64,000 nucleotides of DNA. It comes from Oscheius dolichura. Taxonomy: Eukaryota; Nematoda; Chromadorea; Rhabditida; Rhabditidae. The notes beneath the pieces are model-generated. The model searched no databases. It saw only the letters and a list, made by a program, of their open reading frames with translations, and was not told the DNA's origin. This document shows, one piece after another, positions 25,501-36,842 of this stretch. The position numbers were made by a program, and so were the translations under genes. How positions within the stretch are numbered: position 1 is the first letter of the stretch; every line of letters begins with the position of its first letter. The stretch is taken from assembly GCA_932521035.1 (NCBI GenBank), contig OW051492.1, forward strand, positions 4,650,001-4,714,000, read 5' to 3'.

Positions 25501-28500
25501 TGCGATGTCCTGCTGGTGCTCGACTGCTCTCTGTGGCTGGTTCAACAGCTCCTGGCGAGATTTGAACTCGAGTTGGAGGATGATGGGGAAGAAGACGAGA
25601 CCGGAGAGGACCTTCAGGTTGGACTGGCTCCTGATCCTCAAACCGCCGTGCCACAGATCAGCCAATAGCACCTGGCAGCAGGGATGGGCCAGGAACTGCT
25701 TGTTGTTTACGATGACAGCCAACGAGAGACAGGTATGCTTGCCCCAGTTGGACAGCTCGTAGGTCAGCAGCTGGATGGTCTGGGTGTCCTCCTGGTTGTA
25801 GCAGTGGTCGAGCAACTCGATCGTCAGGGTTTGGAACTCTTCCGCGTACTTCTTCAGCTCATCACAGACCTCCACCTCCAGGTAGTCTTCGGCCGCCTCC
25901 TTTGACAGGCTCTTGTACAGTTTACAGGCGATGAGTGCCTTGGCCATGGCCTCCTCTCCGTGTTCCCACATGCACATGGCCATCTCCTGTCTCTTCGTCA
26001 GCACCGCCCAAACCAGCAGCTCGCTGTATGGATAACGGAATTGGAACTCCTTCTTGCTGTGGGCGCTCGAGGTGGACTTCTTCTCGTCGTTAACCTCACT
26101 CATCTGGTCGGGGATCTCGGCCAATTGAGGTGGGTGCATCGGTAGGGGGTTATTCGGAAACTGGCGCGATAATCTGTTTTGTCGGGTAAACTCACATCTC
26201 TCCGGTAGTTCGATCTCCACAACAAGTGGTTGTTCAGAGCCTTGGTTCCACTGGGGACGGCTGCCATGCTCTCACTTAGATTGTGGGTGTCGTTCGTCGA
26301 ATTGGAGAAGTTCCCGAGGATGATGGGCTCCGTCGCTTGGCGCGACAGTGCCGATCCCCCACGACTGCGGCCAGTGACTGCCGAAAGGACAGTATTCGCC
26401 AGCTTGGAACGGCCCTGGAGGAGTTGCTATGGGGGAGAAAGAGAGGGTACCTTGTGGTTCTCGTAGTATTCCTCGTATTCCTTCTGGAATTCCGAAGTGG
26501 TGTAGCTGGACTTGTAAGCGTTTCCTATGAGTTTCTCCATGGCCAACCCGATATGAGGCAGTTTGTACTGGTAGCCACTCTTGCATTTCACCACGTCTTT
26601 TATAATATGGCGTAGCGTGTTCGGCGGCCCTTTATCCTAAACCCCCTCTTTCTGTCCTCCCTTCTGTAAACTAACCGTATTGTAGAGATCTTCCAGCCTC
26701 CCGATGGTTAGGAATTTTTGCATACTGACTCCGTTCTCGAGGAGCAGACGTACAAAGTCGACCCTGTCGTGGATCAGGGCCTCCATCATGGCATTGTACA
26801 GCGCCGACTCTTGCCATTGCTGAAGGAAGCAGAGGTTAGAATCAAAAGGAACTGACCATTCTCTGGGTAAATATGTCCGATCTGGCGATGTCGACACGAT
26901 TCCATGCGAGGGCGAGGGACAACTGGTCGGCCGACGAGAGGTTCTGTCCCTTGAGGAGGGCCGTCAAGATAGCATGGTCCACATCGTGTTTGCTGTTCTC
27001 CCCCAGTCGGAAAATGGTCAGGAGGTGCTTCTTCCTGGCACACTTTTTGATGTCGTCGACTAGTCGCTGGGAATCAGTCGGTTCGATGTTGAATGTCCTC
27101 GCGACGAGATCCACCAGCTGTCTGTGCACATTATCACTAACAGTCCTGAAACGGGAGACTAGAAACGAAAAGGGAAGAGCACGTACCCATCATCTCGGAC
27201 TTCTTGATGAGCATAGGAGAGGATATCCGACGCTCTCCCGCTTCCGTCACAGATGACCACGGGCACTTGGGGGATACTGGTGACATAGTCCAGGACGGAT
27301 CGAATTGTACAGCATCCTCCTTCGAGGATGACACACACCACAGGGACACTCCTCGTCCCGCCGAAGATCTTCTGTTTCTGGGCAATGTAGGTCTCCAGCC
27401 GCTTTCGGAGGATGACCTCTGCCCCATACCTAAACAAAGAAAAATAGAAACATAGGGAGAAACAGGCTACCTGCCGATGGTGCCGTTGTCCACGAGCAGG
27501 AAGTACGAATGTCTGTTGTTGAGGGTGGTGAAGCGGCCCTTGGCGGCGTAGGGGTAGTAGTTGACGACCTGGTCCATCCCGATCAACTCGTCCTTCTTCT
27601 TGATCAGCCCCCAGGGCGATATCCCGATACAGACAACCTTACTCCGAGAGGATGAGCCAGCACCTGAATAATTCTACCGGTCCTCCCCAAACAGAAAGTC
27701 CCACCTTCCCAGGCCGCCGCAACGTGACGAACCACTCCCGTGTCAATACCTAAAGACAACACCAGCTGAGAAAGAACCCATTTCCATACCGCTAGTTATA
27801 ATCCAGGCTCCGGTCGTCATGGCCGCCTTCAGGAGACCCTTCCGAAAGACTCGAGCCAGCTTCGATTGCAGACTGAATTCATCACTCTCAGAGCAAGGAG
27901 AGGACTTACTTGAAGTTGTTAGTTCCTCCGTGGACAGTGATGATCAACTTGGGAGGGGCAATCTCCCAGACATTCTCGAAGAGGTCCATGATCTGGGCCG
28001 GGTCCGTGTCGAATGTCACTCTCACGTACTGGGCCTTATACGGATGAGGACCACCTGCCATTTCTATTCAAAAGTCAAAATGTTACAGTACCTTGAAATT
28101 CGATCTGCCCAAAGGCGTCGGTCGGGAGGAGGACGGTATTGCTCCGGATATTCCATCTCCTGCTCCGAGAGGCTTCCGTCACTTGTCCGTCCGAATCAGC
28201 CTTCTGGGAAAATTAAAACATACAATGAAAATTTCTCTGCCTTACCTCGTGTTCGAAGAACGGGTGGTTTCTTCGCATCTGTCCACAGCCACATCTAAAT
28301 TCTTTTTTAGAGGAGACACCCTGGGGGGAACTGACTTGTGCGGGTTGTTCTGTGTGGGTACGAAGCGGCTACACTCCCTTTTGTAAAAGGTCTGAGCAAT
28401 CCAGTTATTCTTGTTGAGGGACTGGAAAACGAACGGTTAAATGTCATAGAGAAGAGGGTTTATCAAGGTCAAGGGGACGGCTGCTGATTCCCCGAAGAGA

Positions 28501-31395
28501 TAGAACTGACCAGATTTGAGCCGGCAAATCTCATCTGGTGGAAAAGAAGACCCTGCTGATGCAACTGGGGCGAGTAGACCAAGGAGCCTTCGCTCTTCTG
28601 GTGTTGCAACTGAAATATCTCCTCGTTTTAGGTAAAACTGATTCCGTTTTACACCCTTTACGAGGGGACGACACATTGGGGAAGGGAGGAGCGGAACTAG
28701 GGGCATTTGGGGAAATGAAACGTTTGGGAGCCATGTTGTTTGCGGTCCTCCTCCCCTGTTTGAAACTATTTCGGACAACAGGGGTGACCCCGGGGGGAAA
28801 AGTTCGACCGGGGGAGGAGGGCAGGGGGTTTCTCGGTTCAATAAAAGGCGAGTCGAGAACACTGTATGAGAAGTGGTGATCGTTATCGCTCCCCTCGATG
28901 TGTTGTCTCCGGGAATTGTTTTGAAAAGAATAGAAGGCACGGCATCATCTGAGCACACCCACACCCGGGCCAGCCAGACACGCCGCCCTCGGGAAAGCAC
29001 GGACACAAGCACTTTTGGAGGGAAAAAGCCAGCGGGGAAAAGAAAAGCGAGTCCACTTTGTTTTTGGAGATGCCCGGCAGATAACTTCCTCGTGGCGTGA
29101 CTTGAAACTTTAACGTCTTTGGTCAAGGTCCCACAGTAGAGACATGCCACGGATCACCGGATGCCCCCACTAAACTTACCGGGTCATTTTTATTCTTCTT
29201 CAAGGTCTCCAGCCTCATGGCGACGGGTCATTCCCAAAAACTAAAGAGGCGACAATTCTTGGAAGAGCACCGGACGGTAATGAGCTCGACCGCCTGATCC
29301 CTGAGGTAAATATTCGAGGCACGAGGAAAACAGGGGGACCATAAAAGGGAGCCCTCCCATACAAAAGAGGGAGTGATCGGTGATCATAGATAGACTCGGA
29401 ATAGACCCCTTCCTCCATTTCTAGCCCCAATATTTGCTTGTTATGGACCGTAATCCCCGCGTGTTTGTGATCTTTCCGGTAGTTTGGTTTCCACTTGCCT
29501 CAAAGTTTGGCCCATCTATGTAGTTTTCCTGAAAGTTTGTCAACTGGAGCATGTCTGTCCAGTCTCCGGCGTGAACGTTTGGCGGCGGTCTATTGTACCC
29601 CAGCAGGTTACGGTACCTCCGGAGGTTGGCTCCTCCCGTGATGGAGCCTAAAAGGAGGATAGGCTATGGGGTAGGGATTAGCTACATACCACTCCTCCGC
29701 CGTCGGTGCCGTCTGGCCTTCTTCACCCCGAGGTCGAGCTCCTGTTCACCGTCGTCCTCGTCATTGTCTTCGTGTCGGGACGACCCCGTCGGGAACCGAA
29801 ATGTCCGCACCTAAAGGGGGATTAGAGGGATAAAAGGAGTGCTCACCGATTCCTGATCCTCCCCGCCCAGCAGACTTTCAAATTCCATGCTTTTCTTGCT
29901 CATCTTCTTCTTTCGATACTCGCCGCTCGGATAATCATTGCCCTGCACCTGACAAGTTGTTATTCAGGCAGGAGAGGGAAGGGCCTACCCGAAGATATTG
30001 TTGATAGTCGCGTTCGAATGGTACCGCTCGACTCTGAAAATTCTCGTTTTATCTTGCAAAACAGATGTTCTCGGAGCTCAAGCAGGTGCATCTCGACCTC
30101 AAAAAACTTCGAAATATGCTGCACTCTCCCGAAGCGGAAAAAAGGGAGATGCGACCGATGGGGGGACGGGGAGCTGTAAAGGATGAGTAAAATGGGCAGG
30201 TCACCCTCCTGTAAGACACTTTCTGGGAACGGAGGATAAGAGGGAGAGGCCAAATGAGTCGGGAAGGCTAATTCCGATCTAATGATGGGGGCATGGGAGG
30301 CAGTTTGACCCCCAATGGCAGACGACGGAATAAGTACCCGATCAGACAACCTTGTGTACATAGCCAGCCATTGAAAAAGGAAATGCTCGAGTCTGGCTGA
30401 GACATGGACGGGGAATTGGACTGTGTTGATAGAGATAGCAGTTTAAAGGATGACGTAGGGCGGGAAAACACGGCCACCTGATGGATCAACCAAATATGGG
30501 AAGACGTCGGCCAGCTGTCTTCATCTGGTGACAGCCGCCGAGCCGCGCCGTCACATCTTTTCTCCTTCTGGGCATAATAACCGGTTTCTTATTCAAGATT
30601 TGTCCATTTCGTGGTATATTCGAAAAAAGAGAAGTAAAGGACAAGGAGTAAGGTCCGTTTAACTGCAAGCAATGCCAAAAAATCAACAAACAGCGTCTCT
30701 TGGCAAATACTTGCGATCGATGACCTTTAATTTGAGGTTTCCCTTTCGGAATTTTGGAAATTGACCGGAAAAAGACTGAAATAGAGGGAAAATTGGATAG
30801 ATCGGGGAAAAATGGAAGTAATTAGATAGACAAACAAAGGATGTGGCGGAGTGGGAACGTGCCCCTTATGCACATTCATTACTCGGACAGGTGGCCGTGC
30901 CAAAGACGGCATCCTGCGGAGGAAGGTAGACGGCCGAGTGATAAAGTGACCAGGGGACGAGGCCCGATAAGGCGGTCACCCCCACGTGAACGTCTACGGG
31001 GACACGGCGAACAGCTGGGGCAGGATATCCCATACGGCTCGGATCAATAGCAGAGGACAGATCCATTCGCCAGCTGCTGACCACTACTGGCCCTTTTTTC
31101 ACCCCTGCGCAAGCTGCACCCTCGGACGCGTCTTCCCTGACTGTGGAAGGCCGCTTCTGGGTCACGTCATAGGGGGCACGAAGGGGAAGATCAGGCTAAA
31201 TCAAAACAGAAGCCACGGAAAGGCGTGGTTCTACGAGATGAGAAAGCGTAAAATAAACAGTCAGCTCATCACACGAGTTAGAGAAGTTTCCAGTTTGAGA
31301 GGATTGAACGGGGCCGGAGAGACTGACGAAGTCTCAATGAGATAAAGGACACTTACCCGGATTGGAGCTTGTGAATCAACTGGATTAGAAGCCAT
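22555..31395 (-). CDS. TRPM-family cation channel (GON-2/GTL-like)
   Basis: Multi-exon melastatin-type TRP channel in the plasma membrane. C. elegans homologues carry Mg/Ca. The long form starts [13 protein letters not shown] at 31395 (exon 31357-31395), crosses a 1.3-kb intron to [15 protein letters not shown], then two exons rich in Arg and acid to [11 protein letters not shown]. It joins TRPM homology region 1 at 28421 ([13 protein letters not shown]). Family hallmarks follow: [64 protein letters not shown]. The transmembrane part is at about 24.9-23.8 kb. The pore region carries [34 protein letters not shown] and the S6 helix [20 protein letters not shown]-box-like [10 protein letters not shown] follows. 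A C-terminal coiled coil ([18 protein letters not shown]) and acidic tail end at 22555. No alpha-kinase domain is present. Confidence 0.9.
28422..29218 (-). other. Alternative TRPM first exon and following intron
   Basis: Exon 29180-29218 encodes [13 protein letters not shown], has an in-frame TGA just upstream, and ends in phase 0 at GTAAGT. It can therefore splice to the phase-0 acceptor at 28422-28424. This gives a short isoform lacking about 125 N-terminal residues of the long form. The intron holds a 237-codon open minus frame (28437-29150) with no recognisable domain, which I regard as chance in CT-rich sequence. Confidence 0.55.
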
Positions 31396-32382
31396 TTGAT
31401 CGGTCGGTTACATCTGGAAATTGAGGCTGATCAGTGCTCAGGAGAGGCAGACACGGGGTTCGAGGAAAATATGAGGACTGTAAAGGGAAAGTCAAATATT
31501 GGCTTCCGGGAGTGGTGGAGGAGGGGCCAGGCACAGTCAGAAGAGGGGGAGGAACCACCGCCGAGTTCGGGAAATTGTTAGACGGCTGGGTGTAATGGCC
31601 AAAACAAGGACGACCGGATCATTTACTGATCGACGGTTTGGAAACTATTGAACCGAGGAGAATAAACAACGGGAAGTACGGGGCACGGGCTGATTTGATC
31701 AAGAAGGAGGAGGACGGCTGGCTGGCTTACAAGTGGACAAAAGTGGAACCAGTCGACTTAGGCTGGCTAGGGCTGTAAACCCCGATTGAACTCTCGGACA
31801 ATTTGTTACCTTCCCCGTCCGTGCCATCGCCATTTTAAGGAGAGAAATAGGGACACTGTAGACTTTGTCCGGAATCAAAGGACACGAGGCCAAACAGGCA
31901 AGAGCAAAGATTCGAGATAAACAGAGAGGAAATGGGACAGGGCAAAGGAAGAGGACGGGGCTGTCTGGCTGGCTGGCTGGCTGGCTGAGGTTCCCCCGTC
32001 TGGTCCGCTTTGCATAATACAGGTGGAGGTCATTCCGGCGGAGAGCTTCAGCTGTTTTTAACCCGTTCGCTGGAATGATAAGCGAGGAATCTTTTTCTGT
32101 TCTGAATGTGACCAGCCTCGCGTGAAACCTGTTCCTGATACGTCGTCTCCTGCATGATCCGTTGTTGACATTGATCCCCTTGTAGAAGACGGGGCTTCCA
32201 TTGATTTCTGTGTCCGATAGCATCTCTCCCACCCCCAATGAGTATTACTCGTCATCCTCCCCGGCATCTCCCCCCGGCTATTGTCCGTCTCCCCGAGAAC
32301 AGTCAGCGCCTGACCTACCCCCGAAGTTGTAACATTCTCTCCTTTTGTCTGGTCACCGACAGCCTCTCTTTAATCGTTTCAG
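31396..32382. promoter_or_regulatory. Divergent upstream region, TRPM/NEK
   Basis: About 1 kb between two genes transcribed away from each other. The left part is purine-rich on the plus strand. A (CTGG)n run, GGCTGGCTGGCTGGCTGGCTG, lies near 31965-31986. No coding exon was recognised; open frames are low-complexity. TTTCAG lies directly before the NEK ATG. Confidence 0.35.
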
Positions 32383-33667
32383 ATGTCCGTAGGGCTGAAG
32401 GAGAGTGACTTCGAGCAGATTCGGATAGTCGGACGAGGGGGCTACGGGGTCTGTTGGCTGTGTAAGAACAAGAAGAAGGAAGGCGAGAAGGTTATCATCA
32501 AGACGATCGTGCACGCGCCCGGCGAGGAAGACGCCATCATGAGTAGGTGACAGCTCGGACGGCAGACGCCAGCTTCAGACGAAGTCAAGTACCTCAAGTC
32601 GCTCTCCCACCCCATGATCATCGGCTACTACGACTCCTTCAAGAAGGATGACAGCCAGGTCTCCATCGGTAGGCCGTCCCCCTCATCCCGTAGACATAGG
32701 ACAGTTTCAAGTGATGCAGTACGCCGAGGGAGGCACCATGGAACGGTTGATACTGGACCAGAGGGAGCCCTTTCCCCCCAACGTCATTCTGAACTACTTT
32801 ACACAGGTATTATTGCCCCTGCCCGGCCACTAAAAGTTGACTGTCCCAGATAGTGATAGCTCTCAACCACATGCACAACAAGTCCATCGTTCACCGCGAT
32901 CTCAAGACACAGAACATCCTCCTGAACAGGAAGAAGACCCTCGTCATGGTAGGTGCCCCCTCGCCCATCCATTCCCTCTCCAGTTGTCCGATTTCGGGAT
33001 ATCCAAGGAGCTCAGCACTCGAAGTAACCTGGCACACACCGTCATCGGCACGCCCAACTACCTCAGCCCGGAGATTTGTGAAGGTGGAGACACCTCTCGG
33101 AGAAACAGGGCAAAATTCAGGAAGGGCCTACAACCAGAAGAGCGACATCTGGTCGCTGGGATGTATTCTCTATGAGCTACTCGTCCGGAAAAGGGCCTTC
33201 GAGGGTGAGAATCTCCCGGCCATCGTCATGAAAATAACAAAAGTGCGTTGTCTTCCCCTGACGTGTACCGTCTCTTCCAGGGACAGTACGCCCCCCTACC
33301 GGAGAAGGTCGACGTCCAAATAAAGGAGATGTTAGAGACCCTCTTAAATCTCAACGAAGGAAGGCGGCCCTCCACCAAAGGTGATTCCCTCTTTTACCCG
33401 GTGCCACAGCCAGCCTCCAGATATCATGACTAGTCAGCTGCTGCTCCCCCACGTCCTCACTGTCCACCTCGATATCGGACGACTGACCGTCCCCGAGGAG
33501 AAGGCGAGTCCCTCCTCGAGCCATCCAAAATGCCCCTTTTACAGAGGAAAGCCTCCGTGTTTACTGGTGGGAAACTGCGTACTACTCCGATGCAGACAAT
33601 GCGTTCCCCGTCGCCCCTCGTCTCCGAACCTGTCTCACGAACTCCTAGCTTTAACACCCAAAGATAA
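32383..33667 (+). CDS. NIMA-related Ser/Thr kinase (NEK)
   Basis: Nine exons (32383-32542, 32579-32668, 32700-32806, 32850-32948, 32984-33083, 33121-33242, 33281-33380, 33421-33503, 33545-33667) total exactly 328 codons. The kinase domain fills residues about 8-275: Gly loop [10 protein letters not shown], Lys in [42 protein letters not shown] and [14 protein letters not shown]. It therefore has all catalytic residues, unlike the pseudokinase at 13 kb. The tail is short ([14 protein letters not shown]...), without RCC1 repeats, so it resembles NEK6/7 in length although the activation segment looks NEK1/5/8-like. The last intron has a GC donor (AAG|GCGAGT). TTTCAG immediately before the ATG suggests spliced-leader trans-splicing. 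Confidence 0.9.
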
Positions 33668-34325
33668 ACATTTTAAACCCCCTATTCCTTGTGGAATCCA
33701 TTCTATAACGTGCTTCATTATAAGAAATTCACCTCTTTATAGCCCCCGGAAATACCGCAAATATGCCAACGTCTCAAAAGCACAACACTACATATTCGCC
33801 AGTTTCAACCTCCTGGAAAAAATATTCTACTGTTGAACACATCCACCCTACGTTACGAGCGCCTAGTTCCAGATATGAGGGTAATTTCGGTTGCAAGATT
33901 TTGGAAATGCGCTCGGAAAAGGAATGGAAAAGGCAGGCACACTCATAACACTGAGGGAAGCTACTGATGAACATTTGTTTCTAGCGATTGCAAAACACGG
34001 CGGCAGTCCTCCCTCTGGGGGCTACCATGTTTCCGGTATTCCACTCCCATCACAGAACGTAGCCCCCTTCTTTCCTTCAATAAACAATTAAGACACGGGG
34101 CTCTCGGACACAAATCCGAGAAAGGGCTTTTACGCCTATCACAAAAAGGGGGAAAAGGTGGCCGTGACCTAAGAGCCGGGTCCCTCCGTGCTCATCTTCC
34201 TAGCTTCTCCTGATGACCGGGGTTCCTCCATGAAGTCCTCTCTGCCCACGTCGTCATTGGTAGGCGCTCCATTTCATTCCAGTTGCCCCCTACAGCTGTG
34301 AACTTCCAGTTCAATCGGATTATAT

Positions 34326-34370
34326 TCGACACGTCCTGACGTGTCGACGGATGGCAGAGTGGCCGGGACG
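34326..34370. repeat. 45-bp direct repeat, copy A, with 10-bp palindrome
   Basis: Begins TCGACACGTC-CT-GACGTGTCGA, a perfect 10-bp inverted repeat with a 2-base spacer, and ends GGCCGGGACG. It matches copy B at 34523-34567 in 41 of 45 positions. In one minus frame both copies encode the same motif (VPA.LP.VDTSG.VE.N). Confidence 0.7.
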
Positions 34371-34522
34371 CAGCATTCTGACTGGTTCGTCTTGTCATCC
34401 ACATTCGGTCCCTCTATTCTCCATGGAGGGTCCTTTTCTTCACCTTTTTGTAGACGAGGCGGACCACCCATTTCATTCTGCATACCTTTGAAGCTGTCTT
34501 CTCCTGCTAAATCCCATTGAAC

Positions 34523-34567
34523 TCGACTTGTCCTGACGTGTCGACGTATGGCAGAGCGGCCGGGACG
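34523..34567. repeat. 45-bp direct repeat, copy B
   Basis: Second copy of the repeat at 34326-34370, about 197 bp away and in the same orientation. Two changes in one arm (CGACTTGTC) weaken the palindrome. Confidence 0.7.
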
Positions 34568-34780
34568 AAGAATTTTAGAATTGGTCCACTCATCCCGGGC
34601 GGAATTGCTCGATTCTTTGATCCGCCAGCATTGTGGACGAGGAGTTGTCTTTCTTTCTTCGTGGCTCTTCCAATTTTCTTCGTTGTATAAGCTGTGTTCC
34701 GTTCGACCTTTCGCTCCCTCACAGTGGCGTCGTTCCACATCCAGTTTCCTTTCCGTCGAAGATGCCAGGAGGACAGAGAG

Positions 34781-35497
34781 CAGACAGAGTCCGTTAGAGC
34801 GGCCATTTTGTTAGCCGTTGTCTCATCGAGGCGAATCCATCCAGTACAGGGTCGGTTTTGAAAACAATTGATTAATAGTTGGAGGGTTTCTGCCGTCGGC
34901 CTTCGCCCTCGCCCCTTGATTTCTCTGCTGACTACGGCAAGACTGCGAACTCTCCATTGAAAAGGGGGAAACGAACCGGTGGCAGAGACCATCTCAATTC
35001 GTGATCGTCTGTGGCCTCTTCTCCATCAATAGTTGAAGAGTCTCGTCTGGTCGGCCGCCACAGATTCCCTTCGAGTGTTCCACCAGCAGCAGTGCCTGAA
35101 AATGAAAGAGACGAGCCGATAGAAAAGAGACGGCAAGGATTGAATAGTCTTGCTTCGAATTTAGCCAAACGAGAGAAGTATCGGGGTTCGATCACTCCCA
35201 GTCTCCCCTTCGCGATGCCCGGATCCATCAGTGCTATTCCAAACACCGCTGTGGACACCGAGGATACACGGGACATCGGGGCACTTAGTCCGCGTCCTGA
35301 TATATCAAGAGATATTCCTGTTCGTCCATTATGCCCTTCTGTCTCATCGTTTGAAGTATCTTCCGGAAGGTACGCGGTGCCTCGAAAGAGATGTAGACTC
35401 GGTTCCAATCCAATCTCGCCATAGGCTGTCGTCGGCTCCAAGGTCAGACCGTTCCCTACAAAAGGCCTGTAAGCCTCAAGACAGTTACCAACTGTGA
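34781..35497 (+). CDS. Orphan Ser/Arg-rich protein (5' end unresolved)
   Basis: I do not recognise a family. Three exon joins agree in phase: an exon ending at 34843, then 34879-34978, 35033-35369 and 35425-35497, separated by introns of 35, 54 and 55 bp. The predicted protein contains PSPSPLDFSADYGKTAN, NERDEPIEKRRQGLNSLASN and RLSSAPRSDRSLQKACK, then a stop at 35495-35497. It is basic, Ser/Pro-rich and probably disordered. The true start lies further upstream and was not found. A 285-codon minus frame runs across the same DNA (34932-35789), so strand assignment rests on the consistent splice phases. Confidence 0.45.
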
Positions 35498-36842
35498 TCG
35501 TCAGGATGTCGACGAAAGTGGCCATAAAGAGCTCATCCAGACCCATGTCGGTGTCTGCGAGTGCCGTCTCCGAGTAGCCTCCAGCCATTGCCTGGCTCCC
35601 GAGAAATGTTCCTATAGTAGTGCCCGTTATTGTAAAAGAGATAGAAGGTGTCCTATTAATGAGCGGGATGGTCTTGTTATTATGGAGGAGTAGCATCTGG
35701 AGATTCATCAGCCTCGTCAGGGTCTTCAGACAGAGATCCTCCATCTTGGTCCTCTTTTGTTCTTTATTTTCCCCAGTTTTTATAGTCACATTCCAGAGCC
35801 TTATCCCCCTCGTGGCACAAATGCCATCCTCTCCTCCTGATATCCAACTCTATGCCCGCCTGCGAATGGTTGCATGATGGAGACGGGGTACCCTTTCATA
35901 AAGAGAGTTCGCGCACCATGGTAAACCGAGCCGAGGCAGCCTGTCCCAGAGAACTAAAGTCGGACATTTCAATCCGTCTTATCCGATTAATCCATTTCTC
36001 ATCCAGTTCTCGGTTCGGTTGCCCCTGGCATCTGCTCACCCGAATCTCCGGCCAGATCTGATAAAGAGCATCGTACCGTGCTTATTGGCGGCTTGAGCAT
36101 CGACGAAGCATCGAAGGCCCAGGAAGATGTGAATAGGCTTGGGCGAGTCAAATGTTTTGTCCATAATCCCCACGTCTTCCCGGCGCATCCGAAGTCCTGG
36201 TCCACGATCGAGTCGCCCGTCTGTGATTTGACTATTCCGATCTTCTTGGGTCTGGCTCCTTTGGTGGTGGTGACTGTAAAAGTCGGCAGCTTCAGGGCCA
36301 GCGTCCCGTGAACTTTGAGCAGCAGAAGAAGAAGATTGGACATCATTGTAGCCGGCCGATGGTGAGAAGACCGCTGGCTGTGGTGGCAGAAATGAGCTGT
36401 CTTTCAGAAGAGAGCTACTGCTTATCTGGTCGAGACAAGGATTTGATCTGTCGATGCGGGGATAAAGACTTACTTGTCAGCACTGGAGAATAGGTTAATT
36501 CGATAAGGATTCGTGGGGCGAGCCGAACAGAGACGTTTCGAGGGTTTTGAGTGTTCCCGTGAGGACAAAAATGAGTTCAAACAAAAAACATTTCTTTCAC
36601 CAAGACGGTTCTTTGCCGACCGTTTCCATGTTCTGATGATTTCCACCTCGCCTGCGTCCCTCTATTGGCTATCTCCCTCTCCATATTGCCCTCCGTCGAG
36701 TGCAATACCCCACCAAAGAACCAATCCCCCTGGTGAAAGGTGTTGCCTCCTCGTCTCCGAACCTGCTACATTAAAGAACATCCAAAGATTTAAAACCAAA
36801 CTATTTATTGTCTTCGAAGGGATAACCTCCCTCGATAAAAAG
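35498..36842. other. Unresolved region with possible secreted-protein ORF
   Basis: On the minus strand an ATG at 36346 opens a frame with a hydrophobic leader (MMSNLLLLLLKVHGTLALKL) and continues about 115 codons to about 36000. An adjacent frame contains MDKTFDSPKPIHIFLGLRCF, which also looks coding, and the two are offset by one base at a GGGG run. Further on, RELDEKWINRIRRIEMSDF is open in yet another frame. This could be a multi-exon secreted protein I failed to splice, or a decaying gene. I assign no function. Confidence 0.3.

Larger units (their letters stand above)
33668..34780. other. Intergenic region with palindromic direct repeats
   Basis: No clear gene. It contains the two 45-bp repeats described separately. 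Overlapping open frames exist on both strands, and none has a recognisable domain. AATAAA near 34079 could end the NEK mRNA. Confidence 0.3.

Noticed and set aside
28437-29150. 237-codon minus ORF within TRPM intron
   Set aside because: Lies between two phase-0 splice sites and has no recognisable motif; most likely chance in CT-rich sequence.
34932-35789. 285-codon minus ORF
   Set aside because: Opposite-strand exons with three phase-consistent small introns cover the same DNA; the minus frame has no domain. Not fully excluded.
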